A DNA stretch of 64,000 bases from Phaeosaccion multiseriatum (lineage: Eukaryota; Ochrophyta, other classes), in NCBI GenBank assembly GCA_965112735.1, contig OZ218955.1, positions 1,302,001 through 1,366,000 on the forward strand. The letters are read 5' to 3'. The position numbers and the translations under genes are program-made. Shown in pieces: positions 16,487-28,775 of this stretch. The notes beneath the pieces were generated by a model that was not told the origin of the DNA, did no database searches, and worked only from the letters and a program-made list of their open reading frames with translations. Within the stretch, counting starts at the first letter, position 1. Every line of letters starts with the position of its first letter.

Positions 16487-19410
16487 TCATGTGCAAGGCA
16501 CCCATGCCGGACTACTCGGCCCGTCGCCTGCTGCCGCTGCTACTCCTGGCCCTCCCCGCCACCCCTCGTCCTTGTCGGCGGGATGGCAGCACACGGTCAG
16601 CGATGGCGCCGACGCGAAGGAGGGCCACGCGCATGCCTGGGCGGCGTCTGACGGTTTCACAGCTGGCGTTTTCAGATTGGGACACTCTGAGGCGGAGAAC
16701 AGGTCACACGCCTCGCAGGAGCCGTCGCTCGAGGAGGGCGGTGTGGAAATCGCCACGTCCTGTGTGTGTGTGTGTGTGTGTGTGCGTGTGTTGTGTGTGT
16801 GTGTGTGATGCGTTAGGGTGCGGGGCATTCGATCGGTTGGGTGGAAAGAGCGGAACGGGTGAAGGGGGTGAAGGGAGTGAAGAAGGGAGGGAGGGATGGG
16901 AAAGGAGGACGCCAAGGGAGGGGAAGGGGCGTGTGAGTGTGAGCAAGAGAATGGACACACCAAGAGCCCATAGGGGGAAGCGTTGAATCAGCCAACTCTT
17001 CAGAGAGAGCCCGAAGAGCCTCTTCCTCCTCGTCCTGTCCTTCTCTCGCTCGCGCCTCCTCACCTCGAGGGAATACACTCGAACGTAGTCCACCTCCAGC
17101 ACCTGCGGCACGCTCTCCAGCCACTGGGCAGAGGGGGCAGCGCGTCCGCCTGTCCTGGCGGTAAGCGGTCCTCCCACGGCCAGGTTGAGGTTGATGGAGA
17201 AGGGCCGATCGAAGGGGGCGGGGCGGTGGTGCACGCGATCATCCTCGGACGCCTGCGTGAACCACTGCCGCTCTGTATGCGTTAGTTCTCCGTCGATACG
17301 CCATCTGTGACCGGCCGGAGGGGGCGTGCGGATGAGAAATCGACACATGTGGTGGATGGTGTAGCATGCGCCGCTCGTGAAGCCCCCCTTTCATCAGGCC
17401 CCGCGTCGCCCACCCCTCATACCACCACACACATCCTCACCCACCTAATCTCTTCCGGAGTCCACTCTACCGCATACACGTGGACGCCGTCGACGGTCTC
17501 ACGCAGGGGCGTCACCATCTCCCTCTTCCTTCCGTACGGCCAACCCTGTCCATAGTTGATGCGCGACGCCACCTCCGTCTGGTCGTTGGCCGCCCCCAGC
17601 AGCTTGATCTCGCCGGACTGGGGCCAGCCTCCGTACTCGCCCACGAGCGTCGGGCAGGCCTCCCCGGTAGCGTCCACGTCTGAGCGTGGGGAGCAAGGAC
17701 AAGGGCGACGGCAAGGGTGAGCAAGGACGATGGACAGTCGCAGCAGCAGCAGCAAGAGGCCGGAGGGAGGGAGGGAGGGAGGGAGGCCCCTTGCCTCTCT
17801 CAAAGAGCAGCAGGCCTCTCTCAGAGGGTGTGCAGCAGTGGGCAATGTAAGGTAAGGCACCGCATGCTTTGTCCTTACTGCGGCGTCGGACGGCGGCGTC
17901 TTGTGCTTCCCCTTTCCTTCTCGCGCCACTCCTGCCGCCCTCTGCCCATCTCTTCCCCATGCCTCTGGGGCGAGCAAAGCCGGTGATGGGGGCTTGAGGA
18001 TGGCCAACTCTCGCTCTACCCGGTTAGACTCGCTAGACTGAGCTAATGACTCCTCAGTCTCACCCGCTTGCGTGCAAAACGCACTCTCCTCGTTCACTGG
18101 AGCGTGGAGGAGCCAAATGTTGGACCAAATGCCCTGCCCCCCCTGGGGGAGCTTGACCCTGGCCTCGAGAACTCCGTATGTGAAGTCAAACTTCGTTACT
18201 GTGGAGAGTTTGGCGGAGGTAAAAGGGAAACTCTGCAGGCCATCAGCGGGGTCGATGGTGTACTGACACGCCTCCGCCCCGTGCTTCTCCACGCAATCAG
18301 TGAGCAGCTAGAGGGGGGGGAGAGCGTAGGCGAGAGAGAGGGATGGAGAGAGGAGTGGGGGAGAAAAAGAGGGAGAGAGAGTAGTAGTAGTAGTAGTGTA
18401 TGAGGGTGTGTGTGTGAGAGAGGGGGAGAGAGCGAGGAAGAGGGACTGTGTGCGAAGGAGGGAGAGAGATGGACCGACACAGCGAGTAGAGCCAAGTGTA
18501 GGTGGGAAGCAGAAAGGATAGGCCAGTGCTGTACCGGAGCTTCAACCCCCCCCCATTCGCGCCATTTGCATCTCCGCACCTTCATGTGAAGCTTTCCGTC
18601 CTCCACCCAAGAGTTGTCCGTGGAGGCCGAGAAGTACTGAGAAGGGAGGCAAGCAGGGCAGGATGTGAGATGTAAGGGCGTCACTTCACGTCCACCAAAA
18701 TGGAACAGGCGCGTGTGGGGGGGAGAGATGGAAAGGGGGGTGTATCTACAACAGAGGCTCCCTCGCATAGAGGGAGGGGGGCTTAATTAAACCCTGAAAG
18801 AAGAGGTGTGAGGCATTGCAAGCAGCCACGCACCTACCTCGTGCTCCCCGCTGCCCCAGCCGCAGATGCGCGGGGTGGGCTCGTACTGGCAGCCGTTGCC
18901 GACCATCCGCGTCCATTTTGTCTCGTCGAGAGAGTCGCCTTGAAAGTCATCGAAGAAGATGGTGGCGGCGCAGCGATCGTACGCAGCATCCATGCCTGGG
19001 GCCTTCCAGCCGCAGTACCTGCACCCGCTATCTTCGATACAGCCCCGACCTGACGTGGCCACATGCAGCAGATAATCAATCCGTGTGGGGGGGTTGATTA
19101 GGAGAGGTTTCGTGCCTTAGAGAGGGGAGAAGGAAGCGTACAAGCCAAGTTCATCAGGTAAATGCAAGCCCTTCTCCAGCTTACCACCAGGGCAGCCCAC
19201 GGGATCGAAGACGCAGCGAATTTCCCCATAATAGCCTGTTTGGTGTGCACATTCACCCAAGCCCAAGTCGTAGCAGTCGTCTGTGGAGGAGGGATCGGAA
19301 GGGTGATTCTCTTCTACGCTGAGGCTCGGTACTTCGCGTCTGAGCCGAGACGACGTAGCAGCGAGCGACACAAGCAGAAGCAGGAGCAGCAACTTCGTCT
19401 GTGCTTCATG
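16487..19410 (-). CDS. Secreted glycoside hydrolase family 16-like protein, catalytic motif degenerate
   Basis: Seven exons (19410-19185, 19049-18838, 18636-18580, 18307-18064, 17679-17445, 17304-17064, 16759-16487) join in frame to 495 residues. A Met at 19446 would add 12. The N-terminus (MHEAQTKLLLLLLLVSLAA) is a clear signal peptide, followed by a Cys-rich segment. The GH16 fold is recognisable in order: FDDFQGDSLDETKW, WGSGEHE, YFSASTDNSW, FTYGVLEARVKLPQGG, GIWSNIWLL, YGGWPQSGEI, VYAVEWTPEEIRW, PFSINLNLAVGG, and LEVDYVRVY. GH16 enzymes cut beta-1,3(4)-glucans and related polysaccharides using an ExDxxE motif. Here it reads EIKLLG (about residue 270): the first Glu is kept, but Asp is Lys and the acid/base Glu is Gly. 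The protein may be a glucan-binding pseudoenzyme. The last exon (90 residues, Cys- and Pro-rich) has no recognised domain. The start is only 166 bp from the divergent ANK D start. Confidence 0.88.
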
Positions 19411-19576
19411 CATCAACTCGTCAACCGCTGTGGACTCCTTGAGCAAGCTTCAAGGTTTACAATTGAAGGACCAACATGTGAAGGATACGTGAAGAGCGAC
19501 GGGCTCACAATGATTCACTTCCTCTACTCACAACCTTCTCTCGCCTCCTCAGTTTCCATTTCTGAAAGCACAAGGC

Positions 19577-21902
19577 ATGCAACCCATCACCGTGCGGCAG
19601 GAAATATGCCTCGAGGTACGACACTGCCCCGGGTTTTCTCCAAGATGAAGGGGCGGAGTATGGTAGTCACCAGTCAACGAGTCTTTAAGGAGCGAGGGGG
19701 AGAAGGGGGGTGCCCAGCGATGTTTCCTTCAGCCCAGCCCATCCCAACCCATAGTCTTACCCTTACAGCTGTCTCATTGCTCTTTCACTCCACCAGGGAA
19801 GGCGACTCTATCTGGCCATCGTTGGAATGGTAAGCCTCTCCACTATGAAAGCGTTGGTTAGGAAGCTCGTCGCCAAGCACGGCAAAGCGATATTGGAGAA
19901 GCCTATCGACGAAGAAGGCTATACGGCTATGATATGGGCTGCGAGACGCGGTCGGCTGGACGTTGTGGACCTTCTGCTGCAGGAGGGGGCCTCCTTCAGC
20001 ACCGGGGGAGGGTCGCACGGGATCACGCCATTGATAGAGGCTAGCCGGCGGGGACACAACGAAGTGGTGAGGCGGCTGTTGGATGTCGGGGCCCGTGTAG
20101 ACCAGGTCGATCTCAACGGAGTGACGCCTTTGATTATGGCTGCCGCTAATGGGCGCTCCACAACTGTGCAGCACCTCCTTCTGGCGGGGGCCGGTGTCAA
20201 TGCTGCTAATAATGAGGGATGTACTTCGATCCGGGAGGCTTCTCAGAATGGGCACACCTCCATCGTGGAGCGACTCATTGCAGCGGGCGCGGATGTGAAC
20301 AAAGTAGACGACATCGGAATGACTCCACTCGTCCTGGCGTCCCAATTCGGGCATGGGGGTGTGGTGCAGCGGCTTATCACGGCCAACGCCAAGATCGAAA
20401 GGGCTGATGAGAGCGGCCACACTCCACTGTGGGCAGCCTCGGAGTACGGGCATACGTCCATCGTGCAGCAGCTCCTCGATGTGTATGCCAACGTGGAGGC
20501 CCAGAGCCACAAAGGCTTTACTCCTCTCATGATCGCTGCTCACAGAGGACGCTTGGCCGTGGTGAAGCTACTTTTGGCTGCAGGGGCGGACGTACTCGCG
20601 TCCGACGTCGAGGGCGCCACTCCTCTGCACATGGCCGCTCATGAAGGTCAGGAGGCAGTGGTGGAGCGGCTTCTTTCTGCGGGAGCAAAGGTGGAGACAG
20701 CGGACAACGGTGGTGCAACACCCCTCCACATGGCCGCTCAAGAAGGTCACGACGCCGTGGTGGAGCGGCTTCTTTCTGCGGGGGCAAAGGTGGAGACAGG
20801 GACCCCCCATGGTGTAACACCCCTCCACCTTGCTGCTCAAAAAGGTCACGAGGCCGTGGTAGAGCGGCTTCTCTCTATGGGAGCAAAGTTGGAGACAGCG
20901 ACCAACAATGGTACAACACCCCTCCACCTTGCTGTTGTAGGAGGTCATGAGGCCGTGATGGAGCGGCTTCTCTCTATGGGAGCACGGGTGGAGACAGCGA
21001 CTAACAGTGGTGCAACACCCCTTCACTGGGCTGCTGAAGAAGGTCAGGAGGCAGTGTTGGAGCGCCTTCTCTCTGCAGGAGCAAAGGTGGACACAGAGGA
21101 CAGCGATGGTGCAACACCCCTCTACCTTGCTGCTCAAAATGGACACGAGGCCGTGGTGGAGCGGCTTGTCTCTGCAGGAGCAAAGGTGGAGACAGCGAAC
21201 AAAAATGGTAAAACACCCCTCCACCTTGCTGCTGAAAACGGTCAGGAGGTCGTGGTGGAGCGTCTTCTCTCTGCAGGAGCAAAGGTGGAGACAACGAACA
21301 AACAGGGTGCAACACCCCTCCACTTTGCTGCTGGAAAAGGTCACGAGGCCGTGGTGGAGCGGCTTCTCGCTGCAGGAGCAAAGGTGGAGACAGCTGAGAA
21401 CGATGGTGTAACACCCCTCCACCTTGCTGCTCATGGAGGTCACGAGGCCGTGGTGGAGCGGCTTCTCGCTGCAGGAACAAAGGTGGAGACAGCGAGTAAC
21501 GATGGTATAATACCCCTCCACATGGCCGCTCAACAAGGTCAGGAGGCCGTCGTCGCTCGTCTCATCTCTGCAGGATCCCCGATCGATGCCCAGAGATCGA
21601 ACGGCTGCACCCCACTGCTTTCCGCCATCCTCAACAATCATCCCGGCACTGCACGGCAGCTCCTCTCGGCCGATGCCTCGGTGGACAAGGTCTTGGCTGG
21701 GGCACGGAGGCATCAACTCGGCCCAGAGTTTGAGCAGCGGCTCAGAGACGCAGCAGCGGCCTTCTTCCGATCGCAGAGTACGCTGGACCTGATGCGAAGG
21801 AGTGACCCGACCTTCTGCAAGGAGAAGGGGATTCCGCCGCTGGAGAGGCCCTGGAGTGTCGGGAGCGAGGCGTGGGAGAGCATGGCGGAGGAAATGAGCT
21901 GA
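19577..21902 (+). CDS. Ankyrin-repeat protein, family copy D (18 repeats)
   Basis: Exon 1 (19577-19615) encodes MQPITVRQEICLE, longer and different from the usual MAQQ exon. A 181-bp phase-0 intron leads to exon 2 (19797-21902), starting GRRLYLAIVGM. Total about 714 residues. The head is followed by 18 ANK repeats. Repeats 1-7 match other copies position by position. Repeats 8-16 are near-identical units of the type GATPLHLAAQEGHEAVVERL with SAGAKVETA linkers. The last two repeats (SPIDAQ, ASVDKV) and the tail (DLMRRSDPTF, PPLERPWSVGSE) are again family-specific. Copy D sits head-to-head with the GH16-like gene, and its upstream DNA lacks the ~180-bp repeats of its siblings, so its promoter and first exon were probably replaced. 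The first exon is therefore less certain than the rest. Confidence 0.82.
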
Positions 21903-23377
21903 AGTCAAGAGTAGTTTCAGGCCATGGGGAGTATGGGCATACCACGATGCGATGCCAGAGAGGCACCGTCCATGGCACTTTCAGATCGACTTGGCGGGAA
22001 TGACTTTGGGATCGAAGCAAAAGGAACGGGGTCGGGGGGGGGGGGGGGGATTCAACAGGTGTAGTAAACAGATTCACATAGGGGTAGCTAACAAATAGGT
22101 TCAATACAGTGCTCGAGTTTTGTTAGGCGAAGGATTTTGTTCGGGTAAGATGCACATCGGGAGTTCCGCTCGCTCGGGTGGGCGGAGGCATTCCAAAATC
22201 GAGATACGATATGCCCATAAGGTTCTTGGGTCGGGCGCCGCAGGCGGGCACAGCAATTGGTCGTAGATTGGAGGGGGCACAATTCCCCTAATCTCCGGCA
22301 CAAGCGCATACGCGAAGGTGATGCCAGCAGTGGGGTGCTGTGCTCGGGTGGAGGCAAAGGCAAGCCACACGATCATCGAGGCAGCTGCTGTGCAGTCCAG
22401 TCGAAGCAATACCCACTCACTCACACTCACACTCACTCACTCACTCACTCACCCTCACTCACTCACCCACTCACTCACTCCCGTCATCGAGCAGAGTCTT
22501 GTGAGCCACCGCTGCTCCCTCCATTGGTTCCTATCGTCTTCACAAAGGCTTGCCTTCGGCGAGAGCAACACTCCGCTACAACGTAACCATCAGCGCATGT
22601 CTGTCGTGGGATCGTCCTATCCATCTTCACTTGAAAAAGAGGCAAACGAACTCGGTCCCCACCCCCCCCCCGAGGCGAGAGGACTTCTATGGGGCTTACG
22701 TAAGCCTTCTGCAGACCCTTATGTAGGCCTTTGGTTAGTCCTCACGTACACCTCTGTTGGCCTGTGGAAGGGTCAGGTCAGGACTTGGAGGGTGTCGACG
22801 CCAAGCAAGTGCCAAGCATTGACTTAACAGTAGCTCTTGTATCCTCAGCTTTCTCGCGTGCAACTAAAGAACCTGAGTAGCATGGATGTTGGTGCTCGCG
22901 TTAGTTTGCATTACTGCTACAAACCTTAAGGCCTTACTCTTGGGGGAGGAAAAGGGGTCAGGACCTGGAGGGGCCTAACGCTCCAGCAGTTTCAGTCTCA
23001 GTTTCAGTCTCGATGCCCCCCCCCTCCTCCCCGTGGTGGACCTGCCCTTGATCGCGCTCATACACGCCCAGTGGGCGGGGCAAAGTGGTAAGAGACGACT
23101 GAGGACTGAGGCGTGGGGACTGATGTCTGACCACTGATAACTGAGCAACTGAGCACGTCAGGACGCGAGGCCGTCTTCCCTCAATCAACTCTCCCTTCCC
23201 CCCCCCAAAGCCCAGGCGTAAAAGCCGCCCGTGAGGAGACGAAGAAGGAAGAGAGGGGGGAGAGGGAAGGACCAGCTGTTGGAGGGAATGCTTGCTGCAA
23301 TCACTCACCCAACTTCCTCCGCCATATGCACTGGGCAACACATGGCGCGTCGCTCGTGCTCGTCTGTACACACGGCC
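19797..23377. repeat. Segmental duplication, left copy (ANK D coding exon and 3' flank)
   Basis: The DNA from the ANK D coding exon through about 1.5 kb of 3' flank matches 24762-27907. The flank match starts at the stop codon (AAGTCAAGAGTA) and ends near 23377 (GCTCGTGCTCGTCTGTACAC). A CTCACT repeat lies at 22417-22480. A short unit (GTCGTAGATTGGAGGG) is present once here but twice in the right copy. Confidence 0.85.
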
Positions 23378-24486
23378 GACGATGATTCGAGTCAAGACGT
23401 ACGGAGGAGATGGGCGGGAAAGCTTCGCGCGTCGAGAGCGAAGTATCATGGAACATCACATCGAGCAGCGGTACATGGCGGCGGGAGAGTGAACAGCGAG
23501 AGCGGTGCGAAAGAAGTGGTGCTTCTCTAGGGCCTGAGGACGCTCTGGAGAGGGGCGCCATGGGTCGTGTGTGGCACAGGGGGTGCTGCTGCCTCGACAA
23601 AGTGTGAGTGGGGGGGTTGCTGCATGAACCTGCAGACTTCGTATGGGTTTTACTCTTCAAAGGAGGGGGGCAGGCTAGGTAGGAGGCGTTCTAGGCGCGC
23701 GCGCACACACACACACACACACACGCACACACAAGTTGGCAATTGAAGGACACTACACGTCGCAGATAAGTGTATATCCGAGAGGAAAACTTGAGGGGCC
23801 CTCTTGGACAAGCCTGTGTATGGAGAAACGCCCGTGTGTCGTGTCGCGAGTCGTCAAGCGGTGCAATCAACGGGAGCGAGAGCGACGCTGTCGACTGGCC
23901 TTGCACTCGCTCTGTGCCATCCATGGGTCTCCGAGTCACGCACGTCTCGCACCCACCCCCCACTGTGAAAGGCATCAGACAGATAGATATAAGTGAATTC
24001 CCTCACATGGGGAAGGACCCACAACCCCGACGAGAAAGGAAGAAATGGCTGCCTACGCCTGGGCCATTGACATATTCTGGGCTCCGTGCCTCTTCATTTG
24101 TATGCGGGAATGTAGCAAAGGGAAAGGACCCTGATAGGCAGAGCGTGGAAAGCTCTTGAGAGAGCCCTCCTTACTCTTCACTTGTAGTGGGGCACGCCTG
24201 GGGAGGAGGGGCTTGTCTTGAGTCAGGATTTGGTCGGCTTGGTTCCCCCCCGCTCTCACCTAGCTTAGCGCCGCGTTGGCCTCTCCTTGTACAGAGAGTA
24301 CGAAGAAAGGACCGTGACAGGCTGTGAGGACAACGCGGCGAGGGAGCCCTCCTTCCCCGACACTTTTCGTGCGACACGCCTGAGGGGGACGGGCATCGCC
24401 TGCTTGGTTCCCCCGGTTTTCTCTTCCCCCCGCTCTCGCCCTCTCCTGCGAGAGGCTGGGGATCGGCAGGTCAACCCGTCCTCACC
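23378..24486. promoter_or_regulatory. 5' flank of ANK E with family upstream elements
   Basis: Contains a CCATTGACATATTC element (24064-24077) that on the minus strand is the same sequence found upstream of copies F, G, H and I, and two units of the ~180-bp repeat (about 24100-24450). A CA repeat lies at 23703-23732. No separate gene is seen. The regulatory role is inferred only from conservation and position. Confidence 0.5.
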
Positions 24487-26372
24487 ATGCCTCAGCAGGC
24501 CAGAGCACCCGAGGTAAGGCACAGCAGGGGCTCGCTCGGTGACCTGTCGTTGGAGCGAGGTAGATCATGTGAGGGTAGCGAGCGGAAATGAGTCTCCCTT
24601 TCGAAGGGGAGCGCGCCCAGCGTAAGCGGATGACAACGTGGGAGGGCCTTTGACGAAATGCTCCTCCAGTCCAGTGTACTGAGCGCGATTCGCCATTCCC
24701 CACCTTTGCTTGTCGCCCTCACTGCCTTCTCTCCCGAACGCTGCACGCATGGACAAGCAAGATGCAACGACTCTGTCAGGCCATCGCTGGAATGGAAAGC
24801 CTCTCCACTGTGAGAGCGCTGGTTAGGAGGCTCGTCGCCAAGCACGGCAAAGCGATCTTGGAGAAGCCTGTCGATGAAGAAGGCCTTACGGCTATGATAT
24901 GGGCTGCGGTTTGCGGTCGGCTGGATGTGGTGGACCTTCTACTGCAGGAGGGGGCCTCCTTCAGCACCGGGGGAGGGTCGCACGGGACCACGCCATTGAT
25001 AGAGGCTAGCCGGCGGGGACACAATGAAGTGGTGAGGCGGCTGTTGGATGTCGGGGCCCGTATAGACCAGGTCGGTCTCGAAGGGTTGACTCCTTTGATT
25101 GTGGCTGCCGCTAAAGGGCACTTCACAACTGTGCAGCACCTCCTTCTGGCAGGGGCCGGTGTCAATGCTGCTGATAATAGGGGATCTACTTCGATCTGGC
25201 TGGCTTCTCAGAATGGGCACACCTCCGTCGTGGAGCAGCTCATTGCAGCGGACGCGGATGTGGACAGACCCGACCATCACGGAAGGACTCCACTTTTCCT
25301 TGCGTCCCGATTCGGGCATGAGGGTGTGGTGCAGCGGCTGATCAGGGCCAACGCCAACATCGAAAGGGCTGATGAGAACGGCCACACTCCACTGTGGGCA
25401 GCCTCGGAGTGCGGGCATGCGTCCATCGTGCAGCAGCTTCTCGATGAGCATGCCAACGTGGAGACCAGGAGCAACAAGGGCACTACTCCTCTCGTGATCG
25501 CTGCTCACAGAGGACGCTTGGCCGTGGTGAAGTTACTTTTGGCTGCAGGGGCGGACGTACTCGCGTCTGACCCCGGGGGCTTCACTCCTCTGCACGTGGC
25601 CGCTCAAGAAGGTCACGAGGCCGTGGTTAAGCGGCTTCTCTCTATGGGAGCACGGGTGGAGACAGCGGAGAAACATGGTGCAACACCCCTCCACCTTGCT
25701 GTTAGAAAAGGACACGAGGCCGTGGTGGAGCGGCTTCTCGCTGCAGGAGCAAAGGTGGAGACAGTGGACAACCGTGGTACAACACCCCTCCACCTTGCCG
25801 CTGAACAAGGTCACGACGCCGTGGTTAAGCGCCTTCTAACTGCGGGAGCCAGAGTGGAGATAGGGAGAACCGATGGTGTAACACCCCTCCACCTTGCTGC
25901 TGGAAAAGGTCACGACGCCGTGGTTAAGCGCCTTCTCTCTGCAGGAGCAAAGGTGGAGACAGCGGGTAACGATGGTGTAACACCCCTCCACCTTGCTGCT
26001 CAAGAAGGACACGAGGCCGTCGTCGCTCGTCTCACCTCTGCCGGATCCCCGATCGATGCCCAGAGATCGAACGGCGTCACCCCACTGCTTGCCGCCATCT
26101 ACACTAATCATCACGGCATTGCACGGCAGCTCCTCTCGGCCGATGCCTCGGTTGACAAGGCCTTGGCTGCGGCACGGCGGAATGGACTGGGCCCTGAGAT
26201 TGAGCAGCCGCTCAGAGACGCAGCAGCGGCCTTCTTCAGATCCCAAAGCGCACTGGACCTTATGCGAAGGACCGATCCGACCTTCGATAGGGAGAAGGGG
26301 ATTCCACCGCTGGAGAGGCCCTGGAGTGTCGGGAGCGAGGGGTGGGAGAGCATGGCGGAGGAAATGAGCTGA
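24487..26372 (+). CDS. Ankyrin-repeat protein, family copy E (13 repeats)
   Basis: Exon 1 (24487-24513) encodes MPQQARAPE. A 248-bp phase-0 intron ends at AG 24760-24761, and exon 2 (24762-26372) starts MQRLCQAIAGMESL. Total 545 residues. The 3' splice site is unusual for the family (CAAG, weak pyrimidine tract), so translation from the Met at 24762 is an alternative. There are 13 ANK repeats: seven head-type, four of the expandable VETA/VEIG type, and the two terminal types (SPIDAQ, ASVDKA). The tail DLMRRTDPTF, PPLERPWSVGSE, EEMS is intact. It is the closest relative of copy D over the coding exon and 3' flank. Confidence 0.85.
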
Positions 26373-27907
26373 AGTCAAGAGTACTTTCAGGCCATGGGGA
26401 GTATGGACATACCACGATGCGATGTGAGAGAGGCACCGTCTATGGCACATTCAGAGCGACTTGGCGGGAATGACTTTGCGAGCGAAGCAAAAGGAACGGG
26501 GTTGGGGGGGGGGGGGGGATTCACACAGGGGTAGCTGGCAAATAGATTCAAAACAGTGATTGAGCTTGTGAGGCGAAGGACTTTCTTTGGGTACGACGCA
26601 CATCGGCAGTTCCGCTCGCTCGGGTGAGCGGAGGCATTCCAAAATCGAGATACGATATGCCCATAAGGTTCTTGGGTCGGGCGCCGCAGGCGGGCACAGC
26701 AATTGGTCGTAGATTGGAGGGGGGCAGCGCCCCAGATAAACCACAAAGTAACACACAGCGGAAGTGGTCGTAGATTGGAGGGGGCACAGTTCCCCTGATA
26801 GCCGGCACAAGCGCATACGCGAAGGTGATGCCAGCAGTGGGGTGCTGTGCTCGGGTGGAGGCAAAGGCAAGCCACACGATCATCGAGGCAGCTGCTGTGC
26901 AGTCCGGTCGAAGCAATACCCACTCACTCACTCACACTCACACTCACTCACACTCAATCACTCACTCACCCTCACTCACTCACCCACTCACTCACTCCCG
27001 TCATCGAGCAGAGCCGTGTGAGCCACCGCTGCTCCCTCCATTGGTTCCTACCGTCTCCACAAAGGCCTGCCTTCGGCGAGAGCAGCACTCCGCTACAACG
27101 TAACCATCAGCGCATGTCTGTCGTGGGATCGTCCTATCCATCTTCACTTGAAAAAGAGGCAAACGAACTCGGTCCCCACCCCCCGCCGAGGTGAGAGGAC
27201 TTCTATGGGGCTTACGTAAGCCTTCTGCAGACCCTTATGTAGGCCTTTGGTTAGTCCTCACGTACACCTCTCTTGGCCTCTAGAAGGGTCAGGTCAGGAC
27301 ATGGAGGGTGTCGACGCCAAGCAAGTGCCAACCATTGACTTACCAGCAGCTCTTGCGGCCTCAGCTTTCTCGCGTGCAACTAAAAAGCCTAAGTGGCATG
27401 GATGAAGTAGCTTTTGCATTACTACTATACCTAAAGGCCTTACTCTTGGTGGAGGAAAAGGGGTCAGGACTTGGAGGGGCCTACCGCTCCAGCAGTTTCA
27501 GTCTCAGTTTCAGTCTCGATGGTATCCCCCTCCCGCCCCCGTGGTGGCCCTGCCCTTGATTGCGCTCATACACGCCCAGTGCGCAGGGCACAGTGGTGAG
27601 AGGGCATTGAGACTTAGTAAGAGGCGACTGAGGACTGAGGAGTGGGGACTGATGTCTGACCACGGACAACTGAGCAACTGAGCACGTCGCTCAGGACGCG
27701 AGGCCGTCTTCCCTCAATCAACTCTCCCTTCCCTCCCCAAAGCCCAGGCGTAAAAGCCGCCCGTGAGGAGAAGACGAAGGCAGAGGGGGGGTACAGGGAA
27801 AGACCAGCTGTTGGAGGGAATGCTTGCTGCCAAACACTCACCCCACTTCCTCTCCCATGAGCACTGGGCAACATATGACGCGTCGCTCGTGCTCGTCTGT
27901 ACACATG
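24762..27907. repeat. Segmental duplication, right copy (ANK E coding exon and 3' flank)
   Basis: Partner of 19797-23377. The coding parts differ in repeat number (13 against 18), while the non-coding flank is nearly collinear. An internal tandem duplication lies at about 26702-26785. Confidence 0.85.
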
Positions 27908-28775
27908 AGGGAGTACATTGGGCATGCCCCTATGCCTCTGCCAAGCTGTCAAGGCGCCCCTCTCTGTCTGTTCTGCTGTCTTCCTCCTCTGCTGACTCTC
28001 TCTCTCCCTCCGTCTCGGTCTGTGTCCCTTCCCGCCTCAGCTCTCTTTGGACTCTGTGTTTGTCCGCCGCGCGAGTTCGTTCCTGCAATGGCATTCCGAA
28101 AATTGTGCAGCACAGGAGACATATAGAGGGAGGGAGGGAGGGAGGGAGGGAGGGAGGGAGGGAGGGAGGGAGGGAGGGAGGGAGGGAGGGAGGGAGGGAG
28201 GGAGGGAGGGAGGGAGGGAGGGAGGGAGGGAGGGAGGGAGGGAGGGAGGGAGGGAGGGAGGGAGGGAGGGAGGGAGGGAGGGAGGGAGGGAGGGAGGGAG
28301 GGAGGGAGGGAGGGAGGGAGGGAGGGAGGGAGGGAGGGAGGGAGGGAGGGAGGGAGGGAGGGAGGGAGGGAGGGAGGGAGGGAGGGAGGGAGGGAGGGAG
28401 GGAGGGAGGGAGGGAGGGAGGGAAGGAGGGAGGGAAGGAGGGAGGGAAGGAGGGAGGGAAGGAGGGAGGAGAGCACGTTAGAGGTGGCCGCGCAGAGGGG
28501 AGCAAGCGTGAGAGGTGGCAGGCAAGAGTGCAGCGCTTGGCAGTGGAGGACAAGGCCAGAGGGCGGGGTACAGGCCCGTCTGTACCCCTCCTCACTACCC
28601 CCTGCCTTCTGCTGCTCTCTATTCCTCCGTCTCTGTCCCTCTTCTCCGCCCCTCCTCTTTTACTCCTCTCTGCCCCCCTTCCTGCGCAATACTCGAATGA
28701 ACAAATGGACCCAGACAAACCAACCACTAGTTTTTCCTCCCTCGTACGTAAGGTCTAACGACTGCGTAAACTGTG
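27908..28775. other. Gap between the ANK E flank and DRC5
   Basis: Holds the long AGGG array described separately and short CT-rich sequence on both sides. No gene is seen. The array opens poly-Gly/Arg/Glu frames that should not be annotated. Confidence 0.6.
28124..28470. repeat. (AGGG)n array, about 345 bp
   Basis: A near-perfect array of about 80 AGGG units, with AAGG variants only at the right end (28423-28462). The plus strand has regularly spaced G3 runs, a strong G-quadruplex pattern. It lies about 300 bp beyond the 3' end of the DRC5 gene. Confidence 0.97.

Noticed and set aside
22257-22827. Similar frames at 22257-22827 and 26764-27194
   Set aside because: Conserved only because the 3' flank was duplicated; they contain CTCACT repeats and no recognisable protein.
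27949-28727. Frames of repeated Pro-Pro-Ser-Leu and Glu-Gly-Gly-Arg
   Set aside because: Encoded only by the (AGGG)n array and open on both strands in several frames.
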